Assembly: GCA_005765155.1 (NCBI GenBank)
Contig: VCCP01000002.1
Span: 6,138,001 to 6,202,000, forward strand
Length of the DNA stretch: 64,000 nucleotides
Reading direction: 5' to 3'
From: Zelopaecilomyces penicillatus
Taxonomy: Eukaryota > Ascomycota > Sordariomycetes > Hypocreales > Pseudodiploosporaceae
In this document: positions 46,283 through 58,735 of the stretch, piece by piece
How positions within the stretch are numbered: the first letter of the stretch is position 1
Layout of the letters: every line of letters begins with the position of its first letter
Notes under the pieces: model-generated
The model's input: the letters and a program-made list of their open reading frames with translations, nothing else
What the model was told of the DNA's origin: nothing
Databases searched by the model: none
Program-made: the position numbers and the translations under genes

Positions 46283-46604
46283 CTTCCATCCATTTTCTTT
46301 TTTACCGCCAATGCCCAGTGAGAAGGGGGGGAAGAGGGGCGAGAGGATTGGATGAAGAGGCAAAGGTAGAATGAAATGCCCGCTAGAGACTAGTCCTTGG
46401 GGACTGTCATGATGATAAAAAAAGCCTCATAGAGAAATATATGAAGAAACCCCGTTAGGACATGAGATGTCTGTCCCAGGGGGTGAAATGCAGAGTGTAT
46501 AATGGTAGTGGGGCTCGCGCCATCACATCTTGAAAATATAGTGGTAAAAAGAAAATCGATGGAATACAATTCGGTCAAGTACTCAAAGTCACCCGGTCTG
46601 TCGA
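45267..46604. other. Convergent intergenic region
   Basis: 3' flanks of the NLR gene (+) and methyltransferase-like gene (-). It contains T-rich and CT-rich tracts (45300-45350, 45880-45915) and a long TG repeat. No gene seen. Confidence 0.5.
46252..46279. repeat. (TG)14 dinucleotide repeat
   Basis: Perfect TG run in the 3' flank of the methyltransferase-like gene, a likely polymorphic microsatellite. Confidence 0.9.
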
Positions 46605-49600
46605 CTAGAAACTGGTAATCCGGTCTGTTGCACGAGCACAGCAGACCATCAACTTGAGACTAGTCCCCAGTTCTTCGCATTCAGACAGAAATGCCTTATC
46701 GTTCAAAACACCCTTTCCGGTCGAGGGACCGGCGGCGTTTTCATAGCAACGAGTGTACCACCAGCGACCGACTCGGGCAACCATGCTGGTGATGCCTTCA
46801 TCCGCCAATGGACTGCTATCGCTCATCATCTCCGCTAGGCTAGGCTGGTCCTTGAGTTTCTTCTTCTTCTTCTCGGCACCACTAGCATCCTCCATGTTAG
46901 GTCCCTTGATGGAGCTTGCAACAGGGACGCCAACACGGGCAGCCTTGATGCCTGAGAAGCCGCCAGTACCGAGAAGCCGAAGGATGAGATCAGCAGTAGA
47001 TGCCAGGTTGGTTTCGGGCACCTTTTCGTGAATCCTCTCCTTAAGCTGGCGGATGGTTCGGCGCCCGCGGTTCCCCATGTTGTTCAGATCAACATCAAGT
47101 ATGGAGAGCTCAACGAAACCTCCTGGTTTGAGTACACGGCGGGCTTCAGACAAAACGTTTCGGTAGTGAGACTCTGGGGCTGCGGTAGGGAATCGGAAGA
47201 CCACACATGAAAAGCTCTGGGGCGCGAATGGAAACTTTTCAAGGTGGGATAGATACTGTATCTGATGGTGGTTTGGAGGACTGAGCGGGTAGCCAGTCGG
47301 TGAGTTTTGCAAATCTGTCGGCAGAGGTGCTCGTGGAGACAGGTTGAAAAAATTAGCGGCCGGATATGTCTCTGCGGCATAGAATGACCAATCGTCGTTT
47401 CCAAGACTATCAATAACGAGAATCGATGGCCTGTTCAGTGAGTCCTTGTCTATTTGGACGAGTTCATGTCGTACATCACTAAACAAGACGTGCCCAAAAG
47501 TGAGCCACTTGCTGACGGTCATTGAACCCACCCGTAGATTAACTTGCGCGAGAGGCGACGACTCCTCAGACGAACTAGAACAGTTGGATTGCTGTGACTT
47601 GCGAGAAGACGAAGTGCTGTGCCGTGTATCAGACGCCATCGGCTGCTCCATGTCTACAGCTGTTTCAACTCTTGGGTCGCTTGCCACTGGGTGAGGAGTT
47701 GTGGGACTCGGGTGCGGCTGGAACGCAGCGCGGATCCTCTCCGTCATGTCTGCACTATAAGAGGTTGAATGAGTCGGTGCCTTGGAAAATGTTGATAATT
47801 TGCGACTATCAAGCATAATAGTAGGTGACTCCATTGCCTTTTCTTTAGCCAGTCTGGATTGATAGGTTTCCAAATGAAATGGAATACCCTTGGAAGAGGT
47901 TGCCGAGTGGGGGGGCTTGAAGCCCTCATCCCCTAAAAGATCATTGTACTCATCCCAGACCTCATCCTCAGCAGGGGGGTCTTCAGGATTGGGAATAACT
48001 GCAGTTGCTTCTGCGAATGCGTTCGCCCCTGAGTCGCTGGAGCAAGTACCTGCCGTGCAGTCTGAGTTCTTCCTCGGTGAAAAGGCAATAAATTCCTGCG
48101 CGAGATGGCTAACTTCTACAACAGATCCATTGCAGGAGGAGAATTCTGTTCCGCAGCCTGTTGTCGATCCCTCTGAGCAGACATCCTTGATAACAGCTGA
48201 CGGTATTTCTGGGCTAGGGCCCTTGGCAATCGAATCGTAATCATCGAATTCTGTCATTGGGGAATGAAGCTGAAGACTGGTCCTGAACGGTCGAGAAAAG
48301 CTAACAGGGGAAGGCTTCTCTTGACGATTGCTAATCACCAGTGGGATTCTTCCAACTTGCGCTAGCCTGCTTGGCCGACCAGAACTCAGTGTCACACCAG
48401 AAGTGGCAGAAGAAGATGGAACAGTGCCAGAGAGAGCGACTGGTAGCTGATCCAAAACAACTTCAGGCTTTTGTGGTGATGCTCTAGCTGCAACTGGTAG
48501 GATTTCTGGAGTTCGAAATGAGGTTGTCGAATTCAACTCAGGAGTGTTTGGCGATCGTGAGTACACATCAGCACTTCGCAAAACCTCATGTATGTCTGCG
48601 AGATCGGTGTCTTCCAGCTCCGAGGAATCCAACATGGCATAAAAAGGCACAGGCTTTTTCTCCACCACAGTGACAGTTGCAGCAACTTGCTCATTCTTCA
48701 GATTGGGATCCGATTGATTCTTTGAGCGGCCAAAGAAGTTCCATTTCCTAGGGGATCTGGTTTTCTTCTTGAGCTTCTTGGGCGCCGACTGGGCAATGCT
48801 GGATCCATGCGAAACCTGCTGTTGCATTTCGACAAAGGACTCATCTGACAGGATGCTCGTATCAAAGCTAGTCATTGGAGATGACACCATGCCGCTAGTA
48901 TTGATAGGTTGTGGTAACCGTAGCGGTGCATCTGGAGATGTCCTAAGTCGGTGAACAGAGCGTCTAAAGGCAAGAGTCGATTTCATACCCGGGCCATCAG
49001 AGTCGCTGCTATCAGACGGTCGACGGGAGGATGGCCCAAAGGTCCGGCCGCGAGGAATTGCTGACGGCCCCAAAGTTGTTCTTGATGCATTTCGAGACGT
49101 TTGAGGGGCGTATGAGGAAGCAATATACTCACCACTAGGTCGGTCGTAGGGCATACTGTGATTGCTCTCAGTCTTACCTAACTCGACACTAGCATTCCGG
49201 TTCTCGATTATTTCACCACCAGCAATGACAACTGGATTGATTCGATCGGCCAAAAATGAGTCGCGATTCGCAAGGCTCTCCTTTGAAGCTTGGTTGTCTC
49301 TCATTTCTCGTGTGGAGGTCCCTCCACTTCCACTTCGCCGTCGTACTGCACCAAGGCGACCATATCCCTCATGACCAGTACCTGCCACTGGTCCCTTTCG
49401 AGTCAGCTTTTTCTTCTCCTTTTTGTCACTCTGGGCTCCCTCTGCTGCTGGCTTTTTCCTTCCAAAGAATGGAAATCTAGAGTTGAAAGACGAGCTGCTA
49501 GAGCTTTGGGCTGCACTAAGTTGTAGGTCTTCGGTCGCCCCTATTCTCTTGATATCAGATGCACTCTTGCTGTTCAGCTTTGTTGAGGTAGTCTCTCCTC

Positions 49601-51092
49601 CAGCGGGTAGATGCGATGTCGAGGCGCTTTTACTTGTCTGGCCAAGAGATGGAGGTGCAGGGCCTGGTATGGAGGACTCACTGCCACGTCTTTCGGTGTG
49701 GCCAGACCTGGATGAGAGATTGCTTTGGATGACAGGGATTGGGCTAAAGAGCTGAGACTGGATGTCGGGTGTCCCATCTCTGCTGGGTCGACTGGGTCTT
49801 GACGTCGTGGGTGATGGTAATTGCCGTGGTCGGGGAGCGGTAGTAGACGTAGGTGGGGTTGAAACCTCCGTAACCTTTTGTTTAGGTAGCTGGCGGTCAG
49901 CCTTGACAGGAGAGCTCTTGTCATCCTTGGCCGGGCTGCTGAACTTTTGAGATGACTTGCGGGGTGGTGGACTTGGTGGTGGAGGGGGTAATGTCCTTGC
50001 TGGCTTTCTTGCCCTCTTGCCGTTGTGGTCGCCTTCCCGGACAGTTGAGTTTGAGGATGAAGACGTCAATGATTCCCTCACAGCAGCGAGGCCTTGGGGA
50101 TCAAGACTAAATGAATCAGCTTCGTTAGATGTACTTCCAGCTCTTCTGCGAGTAACCGGTGGCCGACTATATAGTGGGCTCTGCTGGCGATTCTTAATAA
50201 GCGGGAAGCCTCTACCAGGACTAAGTAGACTGGGGGACTGAGAAGATATTGAGGTGGGTGTGGTATCTCGGCTATATGGTCCTGGTCCTGGAGATCCGAA
50301 GAACTTTGTGGAAGGGCTCCCACTAATGACACTTAGCTGGCTGCTGCTACCCGAAAAAAAGAGGCTTCCTGGAGTCGGAGGGGGCAGGTCATGGGTTGCC
50401 AGTCGATAGGGAACGTCGGCATTCGGTCTTCCTAAGGTGTTGGAGGGCCTCTCATAGTGTTGGTATCGATCAAGTTCAGGATAGATGATGGGTGCCTGTA
50501 TCGTCTTGTGCTGGATTTCGACTATCTCTGTTGTGTTGTAGATTTCGCATGGGCTGTCAGTAAGACCACGGTCATATTGGATGCCCAGAGCGGAGTCAAC
50601 CATAGACCTAGAGTGCCGCTTTGGGGATGACGAGCTCGTACTAGCGGAGTCATTGCGTAAGCTAGTCGTATCTTGAGAAACGGACGAAGCCTTCTTTCGC
50701 AAAACGGGGAACCCAGGTCTAAGACTACTATCGGCCGACCGACTTGAAGATGAAGATCCCGATCCACTCTGAGTATGTGATCGCGATTGGCTTGAGGATG
50801 CACTCGTGCTTGTCGAGCCCCGTGACGTAGATTGGCGACTTACTTTAGTCGTGGAGTTGGGTTGAGGGATGGATGATTGTCGAGTTGATGATGGTTGAGG
50901 AACCCGACTTGGCAATCTAGATTGTGGCGTGATTTGTTTTGTTATCCTCGAAACCTCCAATTCTTTCTCTGAGGCTTTGTTGTTCATAGATCTTGGAATT
51001 CTGCCCAGGTTCTTTGCATCGTCGGCTCTTCTCGTCCGAAGCCCTTCCGAGGGGCTCGCAGGCAAGCCATATCCCACCCTGAGGGATGCCAT
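46605..51092 (-). CDS. Large disordered protein with C-terminal methyltransferase-like domain
   Basis: Intronless 1495-aa protein. The start is the first true ATG (51092, MASLRVGYGLPASPSEGL); the frame continues six codons upstream to a TTG only. Residues 1 to about 1150 are low-complexity (Ser/Pro/Arg/Thr), with proline runs (LPPPPPSPPPRKSS) and a basic patch around KKLKKKTRSPRKWNFF. The last ~300 residues resemble a class I SAM-dependent methyltransferase: a strand ILVIDSLGNDDWSFYAAE (about 1230), the typical post-strand segment EARRVLKPGGFVELSILDVD (about 1320), then helices to the end with SLAEMMSD and RVGRWWYTRCYE. Motif I lacks the usual GxGxG, so SAM binding is uncertain and the domain may be a pseudoenzyme or regulatory. 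The disordered part may act as a scaffold. Known function: none I can assign. Confidence 0.85.
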   Translation of the reverse strand: MASLRVGYGLPASPSEGLRTRRADDAKNLGRIPRSMNNKASEKELEVSRITKQITPQSRLPSRVPQPSSTRQSSIPQPNSTTKVSRQSTSRGSTSTSASSSQSRSHTQSGSGSSSSSRSADSSLRPGFPVLRKKASSVSQDTTSLRNDSASTSSSSPKRHSRSMVDSALGIQYDRGLTDSPCEIYNTTEIVEIQHKTIQAPIIYPELDRYQHYERPSNTLGRPNADVPYRLATHDLPPPTPGSLFFSGSSSQLSVISGSPSTKFFGSPGPGPYSRDTTPTSISSQSPSLLSPGRGFPLIKNRQQSPLYSRPPVTRRRAGSTSNEADSFSLDPQGLAAVRESLTSSSSNSTVREGDHNGKRARKPARTLPPPPPSPPPRKSSQKFSSPAKDDKSSPVKADRQLPKQKVTEVSTPPTSTTAPRPRQLPSPTTSRPSRPSRDGTPDIQSQLFSPIPVIQSNLSSRSGHTERRGSESSIPGPAPPSLGQTSKSASTSHLPAGGETTSTKLNSKSASDIKRIGATEDLQLSAAQSSSSSSFNSRFPFFGRKKPAAEGAQSDKKEKKKLTRKGPVAGTGHEGYGRLGAVRRRSGSGGTSTREMRDNQASKESLANRDSFLADRINPVVIAGGEIIENRNASVELGKTESNHSMPYDRPSGEYIASSYAPQTSRNASRTTLGPSAIPRGRTFGPSSRRPSDSSDSDGPGMKSTLAFRRSVHRLRTSPDAPLRLPQPINTSGMVSSPMTSFDTSILSDESFVEMQQQVSHGSSIAQSAPKKLKKKTRSPRKWNFFGRSKNQSDPNLKNEQVAATVTVVEKKPVPFYAMLDSSELEDTDLADIHEVLRSADVYSRSPNTPELNSTTSFRTPEILPVAARASPQKPEVVLDQLPVALSGTVPSSSATSGVTLSSGRPSRLAQVGRIPLVISNRQEKPSPVSFSRPFRTSLQLHSPMTEFDDYDSIAKGPSPEIPSAVIKDVCSEGSTTGCGTEFSSCNGSVVEVSHLAQEFIAFSPRKNSDCTAGTCSSDSGANAFAEATAVIPNPEDPPAEDEVWDEYNDLLGDEGFKPPHSATSSKGIPFHLETYQSRLAKEKAMESPTIMLDSRKLSTFSKAPTHSTSYSADMTERIRAAFQPHPSPTTPHPVASDPRVETAVDMEQPMASDTRHSTSSSRKSQQSNCSSSSEESSPLAQVNLRVGSMTVSKWLTFGHVLFSDVRHELVQIDKDSLNRPSILVIDSLGNDDWSFYAAETYPAANFFNLSPRAPLPTDLQNSPTGYPLSPPNHHQIQYLSHLEKFPFAPQSFSCVVFRFPTAAPESHYRNVLSEARRVLKPGGFVELSILDVDLNNMGNRGRRTIRQLKERIHEKVPETNLASTADLILRLLGTGGFSGIKAARVGVPVASSIKGPNMEDASGAEKKKKKLKDQPSLAEMMSDSSPLADEGITSMVARVGRWWYTRCYENAAGPSTGKGVLNDKAFLSECEELGTSLKLMVCCARATDRITSF

Positions 51093-54000
51093 ACTAGTCC
51101 AACCTTGCAAGATGATACTGCTGCGTGGAACATGCCTTCAAAGCCTTCTGTTGCACATTCTTTCGCCCACAATTAAAGAGATGTCGGTGATCTGTGCCTT
51201 ATATAGTCAGCAAAGATGACCAGGTTTGTTTCATAAAATTGAGGAATTGGACCTTGGCTTGCAGATGTGGAGTAATTATACAGTGGCTGTGGTCGAGCAC
51301 CGAAACTCAAAAAAATAACTAAATCTTTATTCTTCAGTCCAGTTGTATAACTGTAAAGAAAGAAATGCAGCCGAAAGTTGTATCCAGATAGGAAATCCCG
51401 TCTGTCAAGGGCAGATTGCGCAGCTGGTAGTGTAATTCTGCAAGAGTTATCCCGCAGCACCAGGCCGGAAGGAAGAAGCAAAGATATGTTTTCACAAAAT
51501 AGCTTTGAATGGGTAGACAAGTATTAGAAACTAGATGATATGGAGTAGAAGGAGAAAGGAAGACCACAGTAAATGTAGCGTGAACAAGGTAGAGCTTGGT
51601 GTATGTAGTACGAGGAGGGAGACCGGCGGCGTGTCGAGAGACGGGAGGGTGGGTACTAAAATCGCCGGGTGTCGATGGTAAGCTGACTAGGCTAGTGTAA
51701 CCCGAGGTGTGTTGAACCAGGTGGACACAACCCGCGCCTAACAATCGACAGGGCTTTTGGCGGCCGACGATGGCCTTGCCGGGATATGAATCGACTGGTC
51801 GTGTAGGTGATGGCCAGTTGTGTGGCGGCAAGCGAAGAATGGGTGGCGAAGATGATGCCTGCTTGATATCTAGTAGTGCCGGATAGCAAAGTGACAAGAG
51901 TTATTGCCAACCAGGGGGGAGGTAGACAACGGTCAAGTACAGGATCATGAATCAACGAAGAAACACAAGTATGTGGGAAGTCTTGCTAACTGTTGCAGAA
52001 GAAATGCGGGCGTTGGTTTGTATTTAGGCGATGAAAGGCTATTCAAGCGAACCATGATGACTGGACAAACAGTATCAAAGACACGAGTACACGGAGAAGC
52101 TGGGGATGGTACATGCAGCCAGACAGATGCTATATTTTGCCCACAGAAACGAGGCCCCCCCTGGCTGCAGATTGAACAAGCCTTGACTGGATCGAGAATG
52201 TCACATATGGCTGGGCTGGACTGGAGTCACCGCTGCCGGGATTGGGTGGGCAGTTATTTCAAAGGGCAGATCGGAGGCGACGGTGTTGGGGACAAACGGC
52301 AAGGACCCCTGGACGACGACGAGACTGGCGAAAATGTCAACGCGACCGATTCAGTGGCCGCGGGTGAGCAGATGCTTCTGGTCGTGCAGAAATTGCCAAC
52401 TGCGCCGCGACGCATGAGGGATGGGGCCCTAAGTTGGGAGGAGGATTGGGGCCAGCCATGGGCCAAGCCCACACCATCCTTGGAGGTCGCCATAGGGTCC
52501 ATGGAGGCGGCGATTGGGCGGCAAGCCCTGGTCCCGATGGAGTGCGCAGCACTTTGCGAATTGTGCCTAGCAAGTCGAGTCGAGTCGAACGACGACGACG
52601 ACGACGGCCCCAATATGGGCGTCCGGGTTGGTGGGGCTGCCGACCGCTAGCCTGCTCTTCTGTCAAGGCCAATGGAACCCAAGTTTGGTTGGTTTGCCAA
52701 CTTATCAAGAGATACAACACCCAAGCTAGATAACAATGGCAACAAAGCTTGCTCCTTTTGCAAGTTCCCCTGACAGCTGCCGTTGGACAACCCGTATTTG
52801 GAGGCTTGCGAAAGTAAGCCCTCTCTGCTTCAGCAACGCCTTCTCCGTTAAAACCCCCCAACGTAACATATCCGGACAGACTTGGTGATTAAGGCTCCGG
52901 ACTGGTTGACTGTTCTTGTGTGATGCTCCCAGTTACGGCTAGGTGAAGGTGATGGGAACGAGCCAGGGTTATGTGAGCAGGGGGGGTACCCTTGAAAGCA
53001 ACCAAGAAGCAGCCATTGAGAAGCCGTAGATGTGGTGATGATTATCAGCCAGTTGCAGCAGTGAGAGCACATCGAGTGTATATGTCCGTAAACAACGGAG
53101 CTGTAATTTAGGGCCTTACTCTCGTCACCCTTTTTGTCCAAAAGGCAACAACGGGCTCGCCGGTGGAACCAGAGGCACATGGTACCCCAGTAAGTGTAAG
53201 TGATTCTGAAATGTCTCGCCCGTTTACCATTGTTTTCTTTTTTTTGCACTTTGTTTGGCTTTGTCTCGCTTCTTTCTCACCACGAGACAGAGGGATGGAT
53301 GGGTGGTGGGTGGGCAGCACAGCACAAAGCTTTCCACCGTACCGGCTACTCGTGCCTTGGCCCATGCTGGCGACTTTTTGGGGTGGGGAGGCAGCCCTCT
53401 CCAGGCACCATTTTTTCTTGCTTCTTGGCTGTCGTTCGCTGGCCGTAGGTGCTGCATGTCTGGAACATGCGCGTCTGCATGTCTCACTCGACAGACTCCG
53501 ACAGGGCGATCTCCAGCGGCATGTCTTGGAGGCATGTCTTGCCCGCCAACCCTCTCAACCGCTTCCCTCCCAAACCCACCCCCCAAACAGCCCCCCCAGT
53601 CATCCCTCCACCAAGGAACTGCACGCGCGATCGGCGTTGTTGGCTCCACCACACTCTGTCGGGCGCTTGTGCTAGCAGCAGGGATTGGGTATGTTGGGTG
53701 ATGCTGTGAAGAAGCGGTGCATTGGTGCAAGTCCTGTCGAGCACAACACGTCAGGGGGTCTTTGTGGCTGGAGGGGGCTTTTGAGGCTTGTGGGCTTGCT
53801 ATTTTAGACAAGCCGACCAATCTGTCCTCTATTGGGTTAGTCACCAGTTGGCTGCACTTTGCTCCCTCACAATCTGCCTTGGTACTCTATACCATACCGT
53901 CTTTTGTTGTCCAGTTCGCATGACCACGTTGGATGCTGGATGTGCCATGCAATGAGGAAAAATCTTCATTCATCTCTAGTGTTGGACACTTGACGCTGGC

Positions 54001-55453
54001 TGACCGCCACGAACTGAGCCTCTACATCCGGACGGATACCCTCGGCCTATACAGTCCATCGTATGCTTCTATCCATTCGTTGACCGAGCCAATACAGCAG
54101 ACTCATCACTCGTATCGCCAAGATCTCAAGTGCAACACAGCGTTTTCGCCGCTGAGCCTGCAAAGCCATCTACTCACTCTGATTTGACCAAAGACATCCC
54201 GTCCATGCATGGCCCAGAAGCCTCAGAAGCCTCCCCTAGCATCCAACCAGGACCCTTGCCGTTTATCTCACCCATAATGTGCCCTGATCCGCTCTCCGAT
54301 ACACGTGTGGTATCCAGTATGCGGTTGGATCCTGGATACATGCCACCCTTTTTCTTACTCAACCACTCCAACGGCTTCACTATGTGTTTGCCTCTGTCCT
54401 GCATCTCTTTTAGTCGTTTCTGACATCGCCATGGGCCGTATATGACAAGTTACAACTGACCAAAGACGACACCTCCTGTCAGGTATGCATTGAACCATCC
54501 CCCGCTATTGATGGTGGGCGAGATAATCTAAGAAGCTCCTAACCAACCAACATGCCTCATCATCCTCCCCATCCATGCTTCCCCCAAGTATGCTAAAGAA
54601 AATCGCCATTTGATAGCGGATAGAGCACGGCGATTCGTTGATATTCTGTCTCCGTCCAGGCCCCTTTCAAGAAGATGGGCGGCCAACGCAAGTACCTGAT
54701 TGGCCCTATATTTTAATTATCTACCAATCATATGCCTGGACACGTCTCAGTTCTCCCGCAATCCTGCTGACCAGGGTATCATTCAAGCATATTCTCCACC
54801 CTGCATGTCTCTCCGTGCCGTCACCTATCAATTCCAGATGCCTGGAGTCTTGAAGCCTTCATTGTCTTCTTCACTCTGTCCCACGCTTGCAGTTGCCATT
54901 TTTTCTATCATAGGACTACAATGTGTTTTGCAAACGTCTCTAAGTGTCATGAGACGATATGAAGATGATTATTATTATTAAGACCAGATTTGTATTGAGC
55001 AAGATTCACTCCCGGGCCAGCCGCATTGTTTCGTAGCACCAGATACGAGTTCGAATCGACAGATCTCCAAGGCAGACTCGCTCCGAAAGGCATCATCTTC
55101 TTGACATGGAACTTACTAACATGCCGACGAAATGTCACCGCATGACAGAATGTGGAAGCGGAGCTCCGTCCAACAATGGGTAAACCCCAACTGTGAGACA
55201 AGAATAGAAACCGGGTCCTCCAAAACGGCCGCCAACCCGCAGCGCTGGGACCTCCGTTTTTGTTTTTATCTCTTCCCATTTGATAATGACGTTCCAAAAA
55301 CCATACAGGGCCTAAATTTTTTGACAGCTTAGAAACGGGCATTGCTTACGGACTAGGGAAACGACAATAGAAGGAAGCTGAAAAGGACCATGCATTGCAT
55401 GCTAAGTTGCGGCTGTGGCGACTAACGTCATGCGTTGGCACGCGTGTAAAAAT

Positions 55454-55479
55454 AAGAGCCGATCGGGCTTTTGGCTCTT
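55454..55479. repeat. Small hairpin AAGAGCC...GGCTCTT
   Basis: Seven-base perfect arms (55454-55460 and 55473-55479) with a 12-nt loop, followed by a T-run, an arrangement that could form a stem-loop in RNA. No gene is attached. Confidence 0.4.
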
Positions 55480-55723
55480 TAACCCTCTTCGCTTCCGGGG
55501 TCCACCGCCTGCGAGACCTACATTTGCTGGGACCGGTAATAAGAGACGTTGTTGTGTGTATATTGTTGGTGTTGTGCAGAAGAAGCCGAGGCGCCGGACA
55601 TCGCCAGCCATAGCGACATCTCTAGGGGAGGCAACCAATTTGTTGGCAACTTTTTTTTAATACGGACGCACAGAGCATTGAGTATAGCGTAAGGTGGCGT
55701 GCAGTAAAACGGGCTCCATAGGT

Positions 55724-55776
55724 GGTTATAGTGGGTGCAGTACAGGCTGCTCCGCCACACTTTGGCCACTATAACC
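55724..55776. repeat. 11-bp inverted repeat GGTTATAGTGG/CCACTATAACC
   Basis: Perfect 11-bp arms at 55724-55734 and 55766-55776 separated by 31 bp. A related GGCCACTGTAGCC occurs shortly downstream (near 55819). It could be a protein-binding palindrome or a remnant of a small mobile element; target-site duplications are not evident. Confidence 0.45.
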
Positions 55777-58735
55777 GCTGTAGTTGTGGAAATCTTTCGC
55801 TTATAGGGAACTGCACTGTGGCCACTGTAGCCATCCCACGGGAAACAAGGTGCGGCTTGCGACGTGGCAGCACCCGCGTGGCTGCCACAGTGGAGGTTTG
55901 TCCCTCTCTAGTGGGGCTGGTGCCTGTGGCTGTTTACCTCCAAAAAGCTAGAAAGGACTAACTATCAAACCCCAAGGCTATCAAAAACTTAGCCGCAGAT
56001 CCTCCATTCCATCCAATACCAAAGCCTTTTGCCTCGCCTATCAGCCACTTGTCGGTCACTCAGTCAGTCATCATGTTGATCTTTTTTTTCTCTCCAGAAC
56101 CCTCGTGCACCAGATCCAGCAAAAACAAAAAATCAAAGCCCCCTCCCCTGCAAGTCCTTGAAAGTCCACATCAAAGTACCCAGTACTTCACCTAGGTTCT
56201 AGAGAGAGACAGTGGCTGACGTCGATTTACACTTCTCTGTCTCTCGCTTCCCCAATTTGACAACGCATTGTCTTTTGACAAGGGGGGGGCCATGGCGACC
56301 CCCAGAGCCGGAAAGCCAAACAATGACACTTTTCTCCAAGAATTTTGAGTAGATACGAAAACGTTAGCCTGATACGGGAGGGAGCATCGACTAGGTAAGT
56401 AGGTAGTTGGGGGGAGTAAAAGAAAAATAGAGCTATATTATTTCTCAACCTGTCAAGAGCCATGGCCATAGCCAAGCCGATCAAGCCGACCAAAATGAGA
56501 GAAAATAGGTTCAATTCGTCCATATCCCATGTTCATCTTTTGCTCCAATAACAATCGTCAGTCCTCCCGTGACAGGGGCGTAGCGGGGTGGCCTTGCGGC
56601 TGAGCAGGGGTTTAGCCGCCTTCATTGGCGTGATGGGGCTGAGAGGACTTTTCTTACTTCTGTTCTCTATAACGTGACACAAAGGATACCTATAAACTAA
56701 AGGAGAGGCTCTGGATTGGAATCGCTTTTGTTGGTCCAGCCTGTTGTTGGTCTGTTCTCAAAGTAATCATCATTACGGCTTACATTACGGGCAGTGCGGC
56801 TTTTACAGTCTCGTTGGTTGTGTCCGATCCTCCATACCTATTGCCTGTTGCCTGTTCTCGTAGAAAGACATACCAGACAGCCAAATGTACTGCATCTACA
56901 TACCAAAGTACATACCAGCCCGCCAAACTGGAGGCTGTTGGTTGTTGGTGGCTTGTATCCGCTCCAAAAGCCCACCATCCAGGCTGCTGGAGCCTTCCAT
57001 GTCATTCTTCAATCGTTTACCTAGACCACGGCGATGGATAGGTAGTCTGGGTGATCCAACACCAAACGATTGACCATGACTCTGGATTGCGGGATTAGCG
57101 CGGCTGGCCCAACAAGAGGTCACGCGTCAACGATTGCGCCTCACAAGTCTGGTGCCCAATTCATATCAGAAGGTTCAGGTCCAACTACCAGATCATGTGC
57201 TCTCCAGCATGGTTCCCTTGATTTGCCTGACTCGGCCATTCCAGCGGCCGCGTCCTTGTTGGTTGGTCCTTTCGTAATTTACTGCCTTTGCCTCGGGTGT
57301 ATTTCTATAAAGGCCAGCTGCAGGAGACGGAAACTGCGCTCGTCATTCCGTCACGCGGTAGGTTATGGGAGCTCGCCGTGTTTCGGCCTTGGTCATAGCT
57401 TGTTGAAGCTGAAGCTCTGACTGGTGAAGCTGTCCATGTGCTGCTAGTGGAGCTCCATTTCATCTCCAAAACCTCTCAAGCCCGGACAACCACCCAAACA
57501 AGACAAACAATGCAATCCATACAATAAATCCATTTGCAATGCTCTTGCATATGCTATATCGCAGGGTTTACGATCGTAATCTTGCCTCACCGTAAATGCG
57601 CACTGCGGACATCGCAAATACCTTGCACACCGATGTCGGCTGTCCCAAGCTTTCTCCTGTGATGTACCGTACAATTGGCCAGCTTCACAGTTTAGGAGCC
57701 AGAATCTTGGGTACAACCTGGCCACCCACCCGATTCATGGCGCGTAAATATCACGGCTCCCTGCATGGACAAATGCGCCGCACGTCTTCCCTGTCAGTCT
57801 GTGAGCTGAGCACTTTTCTTTTGTCTTTGTTTTCTTTTTTTGGAAGTGATCACCCATTATCACCTCATTCCGCCCCAAGGAAACGCGGTATCACAACGGG
57901 AGAAGAGTTGACCGATTCCAAATCGGTGCTTTGAAGGAAGGTGGTTGCAATAGTCTACTACGTAGTACGGCTCTTGTGTGCTCAATATGGAAACTCCACA
58001 CCTTCAAGTAAGCAAACGAGTTGACGATCCGTGATGACTATGGGGTATCTCGGCCGTCATCTCCGGCACTTCTGGCTGGACATGTTTCCCAATACGTGAT
58101 AGTCAGTGCGAGAATTCTGGGTATGGAAGCTTTGACAGTCGGAGCGTGCAAAACTTTGGAGATGATTGTAAACCTGACAACGGGTCGGGTCGCTTTGCCG
58201 CTGACCTACCTGTAGGCCCACGCTAGCTATATGTCCGCCCTTCACATCAAGAAGCCTTGTTTCAATTAGATCGCGGCCATTATAGCAAAGTTTAGAAGCA
58301 GTCTCAAGTCTTTCGTGATGACCTTCCTATCTTAATCTCAACAAGGAAGCTAGCAGATATCAACCTCAAAGCTGTGTTGGAAGTGATCAACAACAGCAGA
58401 ATCACTCGTGTCAAGTTGGTGGAGGCAGTCCCTTGGCGGCTGCTGCGCCAGTATAAACATTTTCTGTCATCATCTCGATTTCTCACTTTCTGATCTAGCA
58501 GTTTCGGTTTCACCAAGAAAACGATGATTAATTCCTCTGCTTTCTTGGTCTTTCGCTCGATGTTAATGTACATTCGAAATTCAAATATGATTGGTCTTTT
58601 TTACTAGCTCTCGTGCAAAAGGTGTCTCTTTAATGTCCGGTTTAGATGCGAACGCGGGAAAACCAAGCTGTGTTGGCAAAACAAAGGTAGAAATCCGTGA
58701 ATCGTGAGAGGAGTTCATTAACTGGCTTTTGCAGA

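Larger units (their letters stand above)
51093..58735. other. 7.6-kb region without a supported gene
   Basis: No gene passes my tests. A TTG-initiated 248-codon frame (51904-52650) overlaps a 174-codon frame on the other strand, and several 130-200-codon frames at 53160-53850 overlap one another. None has a domain, splice logic or signal peptide. Two short hairpins occur at 55454-55479 and 55724-55776. The left part is presumably the promoter of the methyltransferase-like gene. Confidence 0.45.

Noticed and set aside
51904..52650. 248-codon forward frame upstream of the methyltransferase-like gene
   Set aside because: Starts at TTG, no recognisable domain, overlaps a long antisense frame, and ends in a low-complexity Asp run; insufficient for a gene call.
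53160..53850. Cluster of 130-206-codon frames
   Set aside because: Mutually overlapping in both strands, no family match, and the longest has a GTG start.
55040..55060. tRNA-like B-box GTTCGAATC
   Set aside because: The flanking bases do not form a T-stem, and no matching A-box or acceptor stem is found upstream.
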